Source: Anaspis maculata
Lineage: Eukaryota > Arthropoda > Insecta > Coleoptera > Scraptiidae
Direction of reading: 5' to 3'
Assembly (NCBI GenBank): GCA_949128115.1
Contig: OX421965.1
Coordinates: 49,715,257 to 49,779,256, forward strand
Length of the DNA stretch: 64,000 nt
Every line of letters begins with the position of its first letter. The stretch's first letter is position 1. The position numbers and the translations under genes are program-made. This document shows positions 12,291 to 21,939 of this stretch, one piece after another. The notes beneath the pieces are model-generated. The model was not told the DNA's origin. It saw only the letters and a program-made list of their open reading frames with translations, and ran no database searches.

Positions 12291-13805
12291 ATGAGCAAAA
12301 TTTCCGATTCCACAAAGAAAAACAAAGAGGATGAAATTAAACAAAGCATTGACATATTTGGCCGATCTTCCAAGATTGTGAGATCACCACCCTCGAAACG
12401 CGGCAGAGCAAACTCCAGTCCCGACTTATCAGTATTAGAGGAAGGCAACAGTATGGACGATGAACAATGGGAAGAAGCACAGCAGGAGGAGGAGGAAGAG
12501 AATAATGATGCAGTTTTACTGCAGAAGGCTTTGATGGACCTCAAAACGACCATAATCAAGGACCTTGCAAACAAACCGGAGCTACTTATTGCCAACACAG
12601 CATTGTTCACAGTGCATGAGGTTCAACACAGGATGTCGATGAGACTCAACAAAGCTCAGGTGGAAAGGCAGAAGCTGTTGCGACACATCTCGGAAATGAA
12701 GTTGAAACATCATGAACTAGAAAATCGACTACTTACCTACAACAGCGAATCCAAACAACAGCGTCAACTTCATGAAAATCAGCAGCAGTGTCCAACAGCG
12801 CAACAGAGACAGCACCAACCGCAGCTGATCCAGACAGACACTGATCATCAAAATTATCAAGACCCAATCAGCAAAGCAACATATTCACACATTTTGTCAG
12901 TAAACAAGCAAGAAGATAACCTGGCGATCAAAGTCAATAACTCTGAAAAATCTTATGGGCAAATTCGAACTAGGACATCAAACAATGCGCCAAGAGAATG
13001 GACCACACCTCCACAGAAAAAGACATTTGAAACACTATTGAAGGCTGCCAAAGTTGAAGAAACAAAACATCGTTGGACTGAAATTAAGAAGAGCATTAAA
13101 GCAGAAGACCTCCATGGCGCTTTAAAAGGTGTCAGGCAGTTGAACAGTGGTTCTATTGTCCTGGAAAGTTTCAATTTAGAACAACAAGGAAAGCTACATG
13201 GTATTTTATCGAAGCAGAAGGATATTCAGTTTACCGTAGCAAGTTCTGACCCTTTACTTGTACTCTCTGGCTTGGAAAAAGGAGTATCTGATCATGAAAT
13301 TTTTTCTACAATAGCAAGTGAGAATGAAGATATTGTTCAGAGACATGGCTTCGAGATTATAACGTCGTCCATGAAGGTGATAGCTCGAAAGAAATGTAGA
13401 AACCCTCGAAAGGAAAATATTATCATTCAGGCGCCACCTGACATCTTCAGAACATTTATAAAAAAGCAACAAATCAATTTCGACTTGGTGAAAGTGTTTG
13501 TAAATGAGTATATAAACCTAACAGTATGCTTCAAGTGCTCTACTTTTGGACATGTGGCGAAACACTGCAACTCGGACCCTTGCTGTCACAAGTGTGGAGA
13601 AGCGCATGAATCCAAAGACTGTAAGATGGCTCAATCGGATCATCTCAACTGCCCAAACTGCAAGAAACTCCGCATAGAAGATAGACGACACTCGGCGAGA
13701 GACTTGAATTGTCCATGCTATAAACGGAAGCTAGAACAAACGAAGAGATATATCAACTATTCGGCACCAACTACTGTTAACATGGAAACCGAAGACACAA
13801 AGTAG
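12291..13805 (+). CDS. ORF1 of retrotransposon A: gag-like nucleic-acid-binding protein
   Basis: A 504-residue protein starting at a true ATG. The N-terminal third is acidic (an EEEEENND run near residues 66-76) and then rich in heptad-like Leu, Lys and Gln, probably a coiled coil. The C-terminal third has zinc knuckles: CX2CX4HX4C starting near residue 413, CX2CX3HX4C near 432, and a CPNC...H...C...C cluster from about 454. Such proteins bind element RNA and form ribonucleoprotein particles for target-primed reverse transcription. The stop is TAG at 13,803-13,805. It is followed in frame by CAA TTA and, without another stop, by ORF2. A matching gag C-terminal pattern occurs in element C. Confidence 0.9.
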   Translation: MSKISDSTKKNKEDEIKQSIDIFGRSSKIVRSPPSKRGRANSSPDLSVLEEGNSMDDEQWEEAQQEEEEENNDAVLLQKALMDLKTTIIKDLANKPELLIANTALFTVHEVQHRMSMRLNKAQVERQKLLRHISEMKLKHHELENRLLTYNSESKQQRQLHENQQQCPTAQQRQHQPQLIQTDTDHQNYQDPISKATYSHILSVNKQEDNLAIKVNNSEKSYGQIRTRTSNNAPREWTTPPQKKTFETLLKAAKVEETKHRWTEIKKSIKAEDLHGALKGVRQLNSGSIVLESFNLEQQGKLHGILSKQKDIQFTVASSDPLLVLSGLEKGVSDHEIFSTIASENEDIVQRHGFEIITSSMKVIARKKCRNPRKENIIIQAPPDIFRTFIKKQQINFDLVKVFVNEYINLTVCFKCSTFGHVAKHCNSDPCCHKCGEAHESKDCKMAQSDHLNCPNCKKLRIEDRRHSARDLNCPCYKRKLEQTKRYINYSAPTTVNMETEDTK

Positions 13806-13829
13806 CAATTAGCGCTCAAAAATGTGATG
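13800..13829 (+). promoter_or_regulatory. Candidate stop-codon readthrough site joining ORF1 and ORF2 of A
   Basis: The sequence reads AAG TAG CAA TTA GCG CTC AAA AAT GTG ATG, all in one frame shared by ORF1 and ORF2. The stop plus the next six bases match the known UAG-CAR-YYA leaky-termination context. No other stop separates the two ORFs. An alternative is reinitiation at the in-frame ATG at 13,827, 21 nt after the stop. An out-of-frame ATG at 13,822 is followed at once by TGA. Readthrough is inferred from sequence only. Confidence 0.6.
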
Positions 13830-16800
13830 AAAGATGTCAACCTGTGCTTTTGGAACTGTCACGGCGTCAGTAACTTTTTAAGTTTGTGCGGTGATGAGCA
13901 GGAGTTGAGCATTTTGGGTAAATTTCTCATTGTATGTATCTGCGAAACTTGGTTGACTAAAGAACTGACTGAAATGCAAATGCAAAGTTGTTTTACAAGA
14001 TTTAATTGTTTGTATGTTGATGGGATTAAAGATAAGACTAGGGGTAGAGCAAGTGGTGGGTTGTTGGTACTGATATCGAAAGAATTGAGTCAAGCTGAAA
14101 ATATACAAATAATTGCAAGAGATAGCATGTGGGTGTTTTTCAGAGTAAAAATATCAAATCGTTATTTTGTAGTCGGTAATATTTACATGAAACCAAGTCT
14201 GGATGCCAAGACGTGTATACAGATGTTAGAAGATGTTGTCAGAGATATTAGCATTAGGTTTCCAAACGATAAGATCATTGTGGGTGGGGATTTCAATAGT
14301 AGAATAGGCTCACTAAACAACTACGACGATGAGGAAAGTGGCGTTCTATTCGGGAGGCTAGAACGGGAGAGAAAGTCTAAAGACCTAGTAGTAAACCGAA
14401 GAGGTGAGCTTCTGGTGACCTGTATGGAAGACTTGGGGTTTAGTGTGCTGAATGGGCGGGCATTCTCGGACAAATTGGGTATGTTTACATGTATTGGTAG
14501 CGAGGGTGGAAGTGTTGTAGACCAGGTGTGGGTCAATCTCAACGGTCTGGAATCCATCAAGGATTTTTGTGTGGTTGACAGTATTCATGTCTCCGACCAT
14601 CTGATCTGCGCAGTAACTCTTGACTTGGGACTCCGAGGTCAGTCGGCATCTGCGAGCAGTGAACAAGCCGGGATAATGCGAGCAAATACATATAAGTGGA
14701 ATCCTAAAAAAGAATTATCATACGGTAGAATTAGTTCTCTTTCTTATAGACTGGATGTAGACTTCTACTCCTGCCCTTTAACATCGGTTTTTAATAATTT
14801 TGTAAAGGCTATTGAGGAGACGGCAAGATTTCTGGGAATGTATAGGTTTCATACAAGAGGTGCTGTTAAGAGAGTGACTTCTAAGCCGTGGTTTGATAAG
14901 CGGTGCTCTGATCTAAAGAATATTGTAAAAAAAGAGTTCAAATGTTGCAAGGTGAACAATTTCAATCATGAATCTGTAAAAAACTATAAGATAGCTAAAA
15001 AGAATTTCAAAGATAATGTTAAATATAAAAAAAGAATGCATAAAGAGAAGATTATGGTATCCATCAACTCAATTGGTAATCCAGTGGAATTTTGGCGAGC
15101 GTTCAAAACACTCAGCAACGCAAGACAAAACAATCACAACATTATATCAAATGAAAAATGGACCCAACATTACATAAATTTCTATTCAGCACGGATCATA
15201 GACGTTAATATGTATTTTGACGCGGAACACCCATACCTTGACAAACCTGTAACTTTGGATGAACTTCAGGCTGCCCTGACATACACAAAAAATAAAAAAG
15301 CTTCAGGTTGTGATGGAATACCGACTGAATTTTACAAAGGCTTAAGTGACGTATGGATTCAATACTTGTTAAGGCTGTTTAATGTAATATGGTCGAAGGA
15401 ACAACCTCCTGTCGAATGGTCACAAGTTAGAATGGTCCACTTATTTAAAAAAGGTGATCCGGATTTGGTGGAGAATTATAGGAGCATAGCAGTTTTAAAC
15501 CACATCATGAAGCTTTTCACTAGAATTATTAACGTCAGATTGGAATGTTATGCGGAAAGTGCCGATATTCTTCCTGAGGGACAGGCGGGGTTCCGGAAGG
15601 GCCGCGACTGTTTGGATTGCATATTTGTCCTCAATTCGATTTTGAACAACCACATCCGGCTCAGAGGGCGTAAGATTTATGGGATATTTGTGGACTTAAG
15701 GACCGCTTTCAATTCGGTTTGTCACAGGAGATTGTGGGAGAGTCTTTACAGTGTCGGGATTAGTGCTAAGTTGATCAGAATCATAAAGTCTTTGTACGAG
15801 AATGCCAACATCAAGATTGAGGGCTGTGATCGCGGGATAGGTATTACGAGAGGAGTCTTGCAGGGAGAGACTCTTAGTCCCCTCCTTTTCTCACTGTTTT
15901 TGGGGGATATTGATTCCTATTTTATGGACAACGGGGTGGAGGGAGTAGCTTTAGATGGCCGTACGAACGTTAGGATTTTGATGTATGCGGATGACCTGGT
16001 TATTCTTGCCGACTCGCCCGTCCGGGTCAAACATAGTTTGAAAATTTTGAGTAACTATTGCACAGCGAAAGGAATAGAGGTCAATACCGAGAAAACCAAG
16101 ATTGTGACCTTCAGTAAATCCGGAAAATTGAGAAGCGGTAATGAAAATTTCATATATAGAGGCGAAGCGATAGAGGTGGTGCGTTTGTTCAACTACTTAG
16201 GGGTGAAACTCAAATCAAACGGAACATTTGAAGAAAATCTGAAAGACCGACTGCAGAAAGCAAGGATTGCTACAGGGGCAGTGTCCCACATAATAAATAA
16301 ATCAGAATTGAGGTCATGGGATACAGTTATGAGATTGTTCACATCAGTAGTGGTTCCGACGTTCACTTATGGGGCAGGGCTGTGGGCTTTGAGGTACTTG
16401 GAACAAGCAGAAAGGTTTCAAAATGATTTCTTCAAAAAAGTTCTCTACTTACAACGATCAACACCAGGATATGTAATCAGGTCAGAGACAAAAACACCTA
16501 AGGCCGGCTGTTACATGGTAAAACTTGCACTGCGTTATTTGATAAAAGTAAGGGGACAGAGTGAGTCGCGGTACACATCAAAAGCTCTCAAACGATTAGT
16601 GGAATTAGACGCATGTAGCACTAATTATGACAAGACTAACTGGTACAGCGTTCTTAAAGATTTTCTCCTGAAGAATCTGCACATAGACCTCGTCGATTTT
16701 GATCTGAATCGCGACAGCGTGAGGGACCTTCTTGACGCGTATAATTCTGATAACAACATGCAGGACTGGAATAGGGTCTTGTTGAGCACATACTGTCCGT

Positions 16801-17177
16801 ATTATAAGAATTACCACTCTGCCGATCCCTTTGTTGATTCGAGTGAGTACTACCTGAACATTGACCTACCTTTGAGGATGAAAAGAGTTATCGCGCAGAT
16901 CAGAACATCGAACAGACTGACTTTGACTATGTATTTGGATGCAGTTTCTTACTCGATAGGGGTGTCGGAATTGTGCTCACTGTGTAATCTGCAGCGCGCG
17001 GAGGATGTTAATCATATTTTGTTCGAGTCCCCGCTCTATTCGGCATATCGGGGTGGGTTTCAGTGCACAGGGGATGTTTCCGAGAATTTGAATAGTTTAA
17101 CGTTGAGAGAAGCTAGGGAAATCTCTAGGTATATGGCAGGTGCCATGAAGATGAGATCCTTTGCCAGGAACGAGTAG
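13827..17177 (+). CDS. ORF2 of retrotransposon A: endonuclease-reverse transcriptase
   Basis: About 1,116 residues from the ATG at 13,827; the frame is open back to the ORF1 stop. Order of domains: an AP-like endonuclease (FWNCHG near residue 8, the CETWL glutamate motif near 40, GGDFN near 153, SDH near 256), then a reverse transcriptase with FVDLRTAF (catalytic Asp near 624), GVLQGETLSPLLF and the YADD box near 721. A C-terminal CX2C...H motif near 1051 resembles the usual CCHC knuckle, but the fourth position reads FESPLY, with Ser where Cys is expected. The protein would nick target DNA and copy element RNA by target-primed reverse transcription in the nucleus. The ORF is uninterrupted. 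Confidence 0.93.
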   Translation: MKDVNLCFWNCHGVSNFLSLCGDEQELSILGKFLIVCICETWLTKELTEMQMQSCFTRFNCLYVDGIKDKTRGRASGGLLVLISKELSQAENIQIIARDSMWVFFRVKISNRYFVVGNIYMKPSLDAKTCIQMLEDVVRDISIRFPNDKIIVGGDFNSRIGSLNNYDDEESGVLFGRLERERKSKDLVVNRRGELLVTCMEDLGFSVLNGRAFSDKLGMFTCIGSEGGSVVDQVWVNLNGLESIKDFCVVDSIHVSDHLICAVTLDLGLRGQSASASSEQAGIMRANTYKWNPKKELSYGRISSLSYRLDVDFYSCPLTSVFNNFVKAIEETARFLGMYRFHTRGAVKRVTSKPWFDKRCSDLKNIVKKEFKCCKVNNFNHESVKNYKIAKKNFKDNVKYKKRMHKEKIMVSINSIGNPVEFWRAFKTLSNARQNNHNIISNEKWTQHYINFYSARIIDVNMYFDAEHPYLDKPVTLDELQAALTYTKNKKASGCDGIPTEFYKGLSDVWIQYLLRLFNVIWSKEQPPVEWSQVRMVHLFKKGDPDLVENYRSIAVLNHIMKLFTRIINVRLECYAESADILPEGQAGFRKGRDCLDCIFVLNSILNNHIRLRGRKIYGIFVDLRTAFNSVCHRRLWESLYSVGISAKLIRIIKSLYENANIKIEGCDRGIGITRGVLQGETLSPLLFSLFLGDIDSYFMDNGVEGVALDGRTNVRILMYADDLVILADSPVRVKHSLKILSNYCTAKGIEVNTEKTKIVTFSKSGKLRSGNENFIYRGEAIEVVRLFNYLGVKLKSNGTFEENLKDRLQKARIATGAVSHIINKSELRSWDTVMRLFTSVVVPTFTYGAGLWALRYLEQAERFQNDFFKKVLYLQRSTPGYVIRSETKTPKAGCYMVKLALRYLIKVRGQSESRYTSKALKRLVELDACSTNYDKTNWYSVLKDFLLKNLHIDLVDFDLNRDSVRDLLDAYNSDNNMQDWNRVLLSTYCPYYKNYHSADPFVDSSEYYLNIDLPLRMKRVIAQIRTSNRLTLTMYLDAVSYSIGVSELCSLCNLQRAEDVNHILFESPLYSAYRGGFQCTGDVSENLNSLTLREAREISRYMAGAMKMRSFARNE

Positions 17178-17494
17178 GTCTTTTAATACGTTGCTCCTCA
17201 TTCATCAGTGATACCTAGATACCTAATTTTTCGCATTAAGATGTTTTACATGTAAGATTCATTCGTAATTCGTCATTCGTCAATCGTAAGATTTGTACCT
17301 GTGCTTGTTGGAGTTATTATGATCATTATTTTTGCCTTTTGACGTTCCTCTTTTGTTGCAACTGGCACTGTTGTTATTTTTAAATTGTTTTATTTTGTAC
17401 TTGTATGTGATGTACCTATTTATATTTATGCCATACTCTTGCCACAAATTTCATTATGTAAATTTTAAAGGCAATAAAGCGAATTTGAATTTGA
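17178..17494 (+). promoter_or_regulatory. 3' UTR of retrotransposon A with polyadenylation signal
   Basis: A 317-bp 3' UTR. AATAAA lies at 17,473-17,478, 16 bp before the element end. The end is GAATTTGAATTTGA, a short tandem repeat rather than poly(A), followed directly by the downstream TSD. Microsatellite-like 3' ends are known in several non-LTR lineages. Confidence 0.75.
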
Positions 17495-17548
17495 ATGTTA
17501 TTTCAAGTTTATCGGGGGCGGTTTTCTCTATGTTGGCGGCCCAATATA

Positions 17549-18590
17549 CAGGGTGTTTCCAAAATGGTGTTACAAACTTCTAGGGGAGATTCCCCATCAA
17601 AAATGGACAAGGAAAATATATACCTTTGATGTCCTAAAATGCTCAGTTGAGAAGTTACAGGGTGTTCAAGTTGACTTTTTAAAACTGATTTTTTGACATA
17701 AGTTTTGAACCGTTTAACCGATTTTCTTCAAGTTCTCACCAAAGTTAACTGAAATAAGTCTCTATCGAATAATAGTAACGTGTTGGAAAAAAAAGTTCAA
17801 GGGCGTAGATAATGGGGGCTGTCCTCATATTTCCCCCCCTATTTTTTACACCTCTAACTATTTTCCCAAATTGTTCTTATTTTTTTATTCTACGTTCAAT
17901 TTAGAGAAAAAAGTTACTCTCGCAAAATTTTGATTAGAGGCTTCGTTTTTGAGATATCTGAGTTTGAAACTTTGGAAAACATCTCGAAATTGCCACTTTC
18001 CAAGGCCAAAAAATTAGAATTAAAAAAACTCATGATTTTTCAGCAGAAATTGGTTCTCTTCAATTTTCTTAGTTGATAAACCACTATTTCCTCTGAGAAA
18101 CGAGAGCTTTTCAGGAAAAAAAAGTTGGGCTCATTGAATGTGGCGATTTTGAGATGTTTTCCAAAGTTTCAAACTCAGATATCTCAAAAACGAAGCCTCT
18201 AATCAAAATTTTGCAAGAGTAACTTTTTTCTCTAAATTGAACGTAGAATAAAAAAATAAGAACAATTTGGGAAAATAGCTAGGGGTGTAAAAAATAGGGG
18301 GGGGGGAAATATGAGGACAGCCCCCATTATCTACGCCCCTGAACTTTTTTCTCCAACACGTTACTATTATTCGATAGAGACTTATTTCAGTTAACTTTGG
18401 TGAGAACTTGAACAAAATCGGTTGAACGGTTCAAAACTTTTGTCAAAAAATCAGTTTTAAAAAGTCAACTTGAACACCCTGTAACTTTTCAACTGAGCAT
18501 TTTAGGACATCAAAGGTATATATTTTCTTTGTCCATTTTTGATGAGGAATCTCCCCTAGAAGTTTGTAACACCATTTTGGAAACACCCTG
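17549..18590. mobile_element. 1.04-kb foldback element, CAGGGTG ends, TA duplication
   Basis: A 1,042-bp palindrome with termini CAGGGTGTTTCCAAAATGG and its inverse, flanked by TA at 17,547-17,548 and 18,591-18,592. Arms of roughly 480 bp match closely and meet around 18,070. A TA duplication with these ends fits non-autonomous Tc1/mariner-type transposition. There is no transposase. Flanking sequences beyond the TA are not inverted, unlike the related elements at 34,933 and 39,856. It lies 38 bp from the downstream TSD of retrotransposon A. Confidence 0.87.
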
Positions 18591-18592
18591 TA

Positions 18593-19119
18593 GACATTCA
18601 ATATATCCTAGCCCTCCTTTGGAAGTGGCAGCTATGTAACAGTAAAAAAATTAGAAAGCTAGGGCGTCTAGTTTGGGAGGAGTTCGAGGAATGGACGGAC
18701 GGACGGACGGAGAAAGCGGTTGCAATAGCGATTTTCATCAAGATGGAAAATGCGCTAAAAATATATATAATGTAAAACTAAGGAATACGTAAAATAAAGT
18801 AAATTTCGTCGTATGATTTTTGCGGAGGCAGGGTCGCCAAAATTGAAGAAGCATTTCCCCTCTGAATGGCAATGCTTATTCGTTGTTTGAGAAATTCGCT
18901 GGGTCTATTCACTTTACAGTTTACAGCTTCTTATAGATTTTCCATCTCACGATTAAACAATCTCTATTAACTTCAGGGGAATACTGCAACAAATTAATTA
19001 GTTACACGATGACCAAACCGGACGTCCCTCTAGGTGAAACTCCTCTCCATAACATTCGTCATTGATAATTATTCTCTTGTACTTAATAACCCAACCAACA
19101 TGGAAACCTGAATAACTGC
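18593..19119. other. Unassigned intergenic DNA
   Basis: No gene seen. A short GGAC tandem (ACGGACGGACGGACGG) lies near 18,694-18,710. The opening GGAAGTGGCAGCTATGTAA resembles GTGGCAACTATGTA upstream of retrotransposon A, so this may be a continuation of the interrupted repeat unit. Confidence 0.45.
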
Positions 19120-19280
19120 AGTCTGCAGTTGCACGCTAAAACAAAGGCATTAGTTTCACGGAGGGGAGGGGGGTCGTTGTCCTAAACCGATTATCATTAA
19201 CAATTACGACTCTACAGAAGGAACCGAACCCTGGTTTGACCAAACGCGATTTTAGTTACTTCAAATTTCTATTCGTTTCG
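19120..19280. repeat. Dispersed repeat related to 21,400-21,560
   Basis: Shared landmarks in the same order are CATTAGTTTCACGGAGGGG / CATTAGTTTCAAGGAGGGG, AACAATTACGACTCTAC, CCGAACCC and ACGCGATT. Copies are diverged. No termini were identified. Confidence 0.55.
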
Positions 19281-19549
19281 CGATTCTTCCAACTCAGCAG
19301 CGCGTATCCAGAAGTGTCACCCGAAAGCTCCGTCGAAGTCCTAACTCCAACCCCTGAACTGCAGGTAGAACCAAAGAGAAGTTGAAGTCTACCCCCGAGT
19401 CTACCCCCGTGTCGATCGTGGCTTTCTAGGACATTGCAAATCTCAATAGTAGGCCGTCTACCCAACCCCACAAGATCGCTCCTTTTCCACCGCGAGGTAC
19501 CGTTTGACAATCACAAGCATCCACTTCTGAAGCCTAGCTGAACCGAATC

Positions 19550-19840
19550 AGGACAAGACGCAGCCAGTGAACTGTCAGGAACCATCCCTCAATAAGGGCC
19601 ATGACACATCGCAAGTGAAGGCCAGGACACAACGCTAAAGTAGGCCCCGACCCGTCCAGTAGAAGGGCTGGACACAACCCCGAAAGGAGGCCCAGACGCA
19701 GCCATGAACTGTCAGGAACCAACTCCAACGAGGCCATGACGCATCGCCAGTGAAGGCCAGGACACAGTACTAAAGGAAGCCCCGACCCGTCCAATAGAAG
19801 GCCTAAACACATCTCCGAAAGGAGACCCTGGCACGCCACG
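19550..19840. repeat. Two tandem copies of a ~137-bp unit
   Basis: GACGCAGCCA...TGAACTGTCAGGAACC starts at about 19,557 and again at about 19,692. Both copies continue with GGCCATGAC, CATCGC, GTGAAGGCCAGGACACA and CCCCGACCCGTCCA. Partial units flank them. The 101-codon open frame on the - strand follows the repeat and is not a recognisable protein. Confidence 0.7.
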
Positions 19841-20967
19841 GATGAGCTTATTACGACAGATTACGAGTGCTCAATGCAGATGCCTCTTCCAACAGGCAGC
19901 GTTCTGTGTAAAGGGTTCCAACCCCATGGATATAAAATTATAAAATCTCTTCGAAGGCAAATGACGCACTCAGGTTTACTCGGCGATACCCACACGGTCC
20001 AAAGGCTCTTGCTTTAGCTTAAAACTCCCTGGTAAAAGCCGTCTCCCTGCGCCATGCAAACGATGCGTGATTTAGACTCCCAATTATTTCAGTACAGTGG
20101 GATATCTATACCGTCAGTGATGCTAATTTTCACGCGACACGCGAGCAAATGTGCAATTCCTGTTGAAACGACCCCAGCTATCGTCTTGTACCCCTGAATG
20201 GGTAGGCAACCCATTATACTGGCATTTAACTCAACTTATTTGAATTAAATCACTTTTCCCGCTTTCGGAACCGCTTGGTCGATGATCATCTAGTATCAGG
20301 ACGACATCCCGTTGTGCCTCTCTTCTTGTTGTTCGATTATAGAGTTCTCGAGATTGTTGAGACAGGTCTGACTACAAGTTTGAGCGCAATAAGACACAAT
20401 ATAAAATTTTAACATAACATCAATCTATTGACCTCTATGTACAATTCAAAATGTTTAAATAATGGCTTGCTCCTATACCTAGTCCTACCTTCACATCGCA
20501 TGCTAAATTATCTAAAAGATCTAACCTATTACCGAAGAGATAACTTTCCCCTAATTATTTCAGACGTCCCAACACCCCAACCCTCCGACGAACACCTGAC
20601 TCTACACCTTGACCGACATTTAATGCTGACTGGTTTTCGCGGTTCAAAGTTCTTCTTGTGGTTAAATCAGATCCAACACTTATGTTAGTGTTAGAGGTTA
20701 TGTTAGGGTTAGGCCCGGCTTCTAGACACTGCAAAGAGAAGAGTGACTTCGACCACGAGTACTATCCAAGATTTGTGGGCCGGTGTGTGTATGGTAGCCC
20801 ACCTTATTGTGGCATTCTTTTCAAAGGCTGTTGCTTCTTTTTGGGCCATGGTCTCTTTTGCCCGTTTGGAAAGGATTGGATATGGCTGCCTTTGTGGGGG
20901 CCTATTCCCTTTTTTCACCGTGAGTCGCCCCCAACGCTTAGAAAGATTCCCGCGGTCGCGCGTGTCT
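19841..20967. other. Unassigned intergenic DNA
   Basis: No convincing gene. Overlapping open frames at 20,428-21,045 on both strands have no recognisable domain and no codon-like constraint I can see. Confidence 0.45.
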
Positions 20968-21290
20968 ATAACCGGAAATGTTGAACCGAATTTCACCCTT
21001 CCAAAAACTTCCAAACCGATGGTGTCCGCGAAACAATTACTCTAGTCAAGGTACAAATTCAATTTGGAGAACGTTTTGAGCACGCCCCGTATACAGGCTA
21101 GTTCGTTGTTGTTCAGCAATTTGTGAGAGAAGGCCGCAGCCAGGAGAAACAAAACGCAGAGAATAGACTAGACAGGGTGTTCGCCGAAAAGCCGATGCGG
21201 AGAGGCGTCGAAATAATCTTTGCCCTAACGCGAAATAATCGCCGTCTACACTATTCCTGATCGAGCCCTAATAACAATTCATTTTTACAA
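20968..21290. repeat. Dispersed repeat, copy 2 (related to 10,066-10,350)
   Basis: Colinear with 10,066-10,350 through ACCGGAAATGT, CCTTCCAAAAACTTC, GATGGTGTCCGCGAA, AATTACT and GTCAAGGTACAAA, and later AACAATTCATTTT. This copy has an extra insertion of about 60 bp in the middle. The type of element is unknown. Confidence 0.6.
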
Positions 21291-21399
21291 AGTTTCTATC
21301 TGAACGGTGGCGTCGCTGGGTACCGGCATGAATTCATCAGTTTCAAATAAGAACGTCTTCATTCCCATAACAAGCTCTATATGGAAATATCCGGAACGG

Positions 21400-21560
21400 T
21401 CTTGGCGCTTAAACAAAATCATTAGTTTCAAGGAGGGGGGGGGGTGTCCATCAATCCGATCAACAATTACGACTCTACGGCAGGGTCCGAACCCCGATCT
21501 CAACGCGATTCTATTTTATTTCAATTACTTAATTTTTCCCGTAGTTCTCAAAATTTACAT
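21400..21560. repeat. Dispersed repeat related to 19,120-19,280
   Basis: The second copy of the segment described at 19,120-19,280, lying shortly downstream of the copy-2 repeat at 20,968. The two repeat families lie close together in this part of the window, so they may belong to one larger unrecognised element. Confidence 0.5.
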
Positions 21561-21939
21561 TTTCCGAATAACTAGGAGCTTCAGAAACGCAGAGGAAGCT
21601 CACCCGCGAGTTTCCAGATCTAACCCACTAGGTCCGGTGCTCTGAGTACCGCAGTCACAAAGCCAAGTCCAGAGGGCCCAAGAGCGCGAATACCTTTCTA
21701 TGAAGGTATCCAACAAAGGACGAGGCTTGAAAGTGGCTGTACCTGACGGCAGACAGTAGCGCAGATACCAGCACGTGCAGGCAGATTCAGAACGCACGCG
21801 CGAGCTCCATCATACATCTTTCCGACAAAGCCTAACCGTAAGCAACTATCCCAACTCACTAAGACTAACCTCCCGCTCGTCGAGGTCATCACTCCACCAC
21901 ACGAGATACCGAAACGAGAGACCTCATTTCTATCGGGCC

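Larger units (their letters stand above)
12005..17494 (+). mobile_element. Retrotransposon A: full-length non-LTR element with 16-bp TSD
   Basis: A 5,490-bp element flanked by the exact duplication atgttatttcaagttt at 11,989-12,004 and 17,495-17,510. It has a 5' UTR of about 286 bp, ORF1 (gag-like), ORF2 (endonuclease plus reverse transcriptase) and a 3' UTR ending in AATAAA and a short GAATTT repeat instead of poly(A). The exact TSD and two intact ORFs suggest recent insertion. The apurinic-type endonuclease and the gag zinc knuckles place it among the Jockey/CR1/I-type lineages; I cannot fix the clade without a tree. ORF1 and ORF2 are in the same frame, separated only by one TAG at 13,803. 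Confidence 0.93.

Noticed and set aside
19534..19839. 101-codon Leu/Gly-rich frame on the - strand
   Set aside because: It follows the ~137-bp tandem repeat unit and owes its length to the repeat, not to coding constraint.
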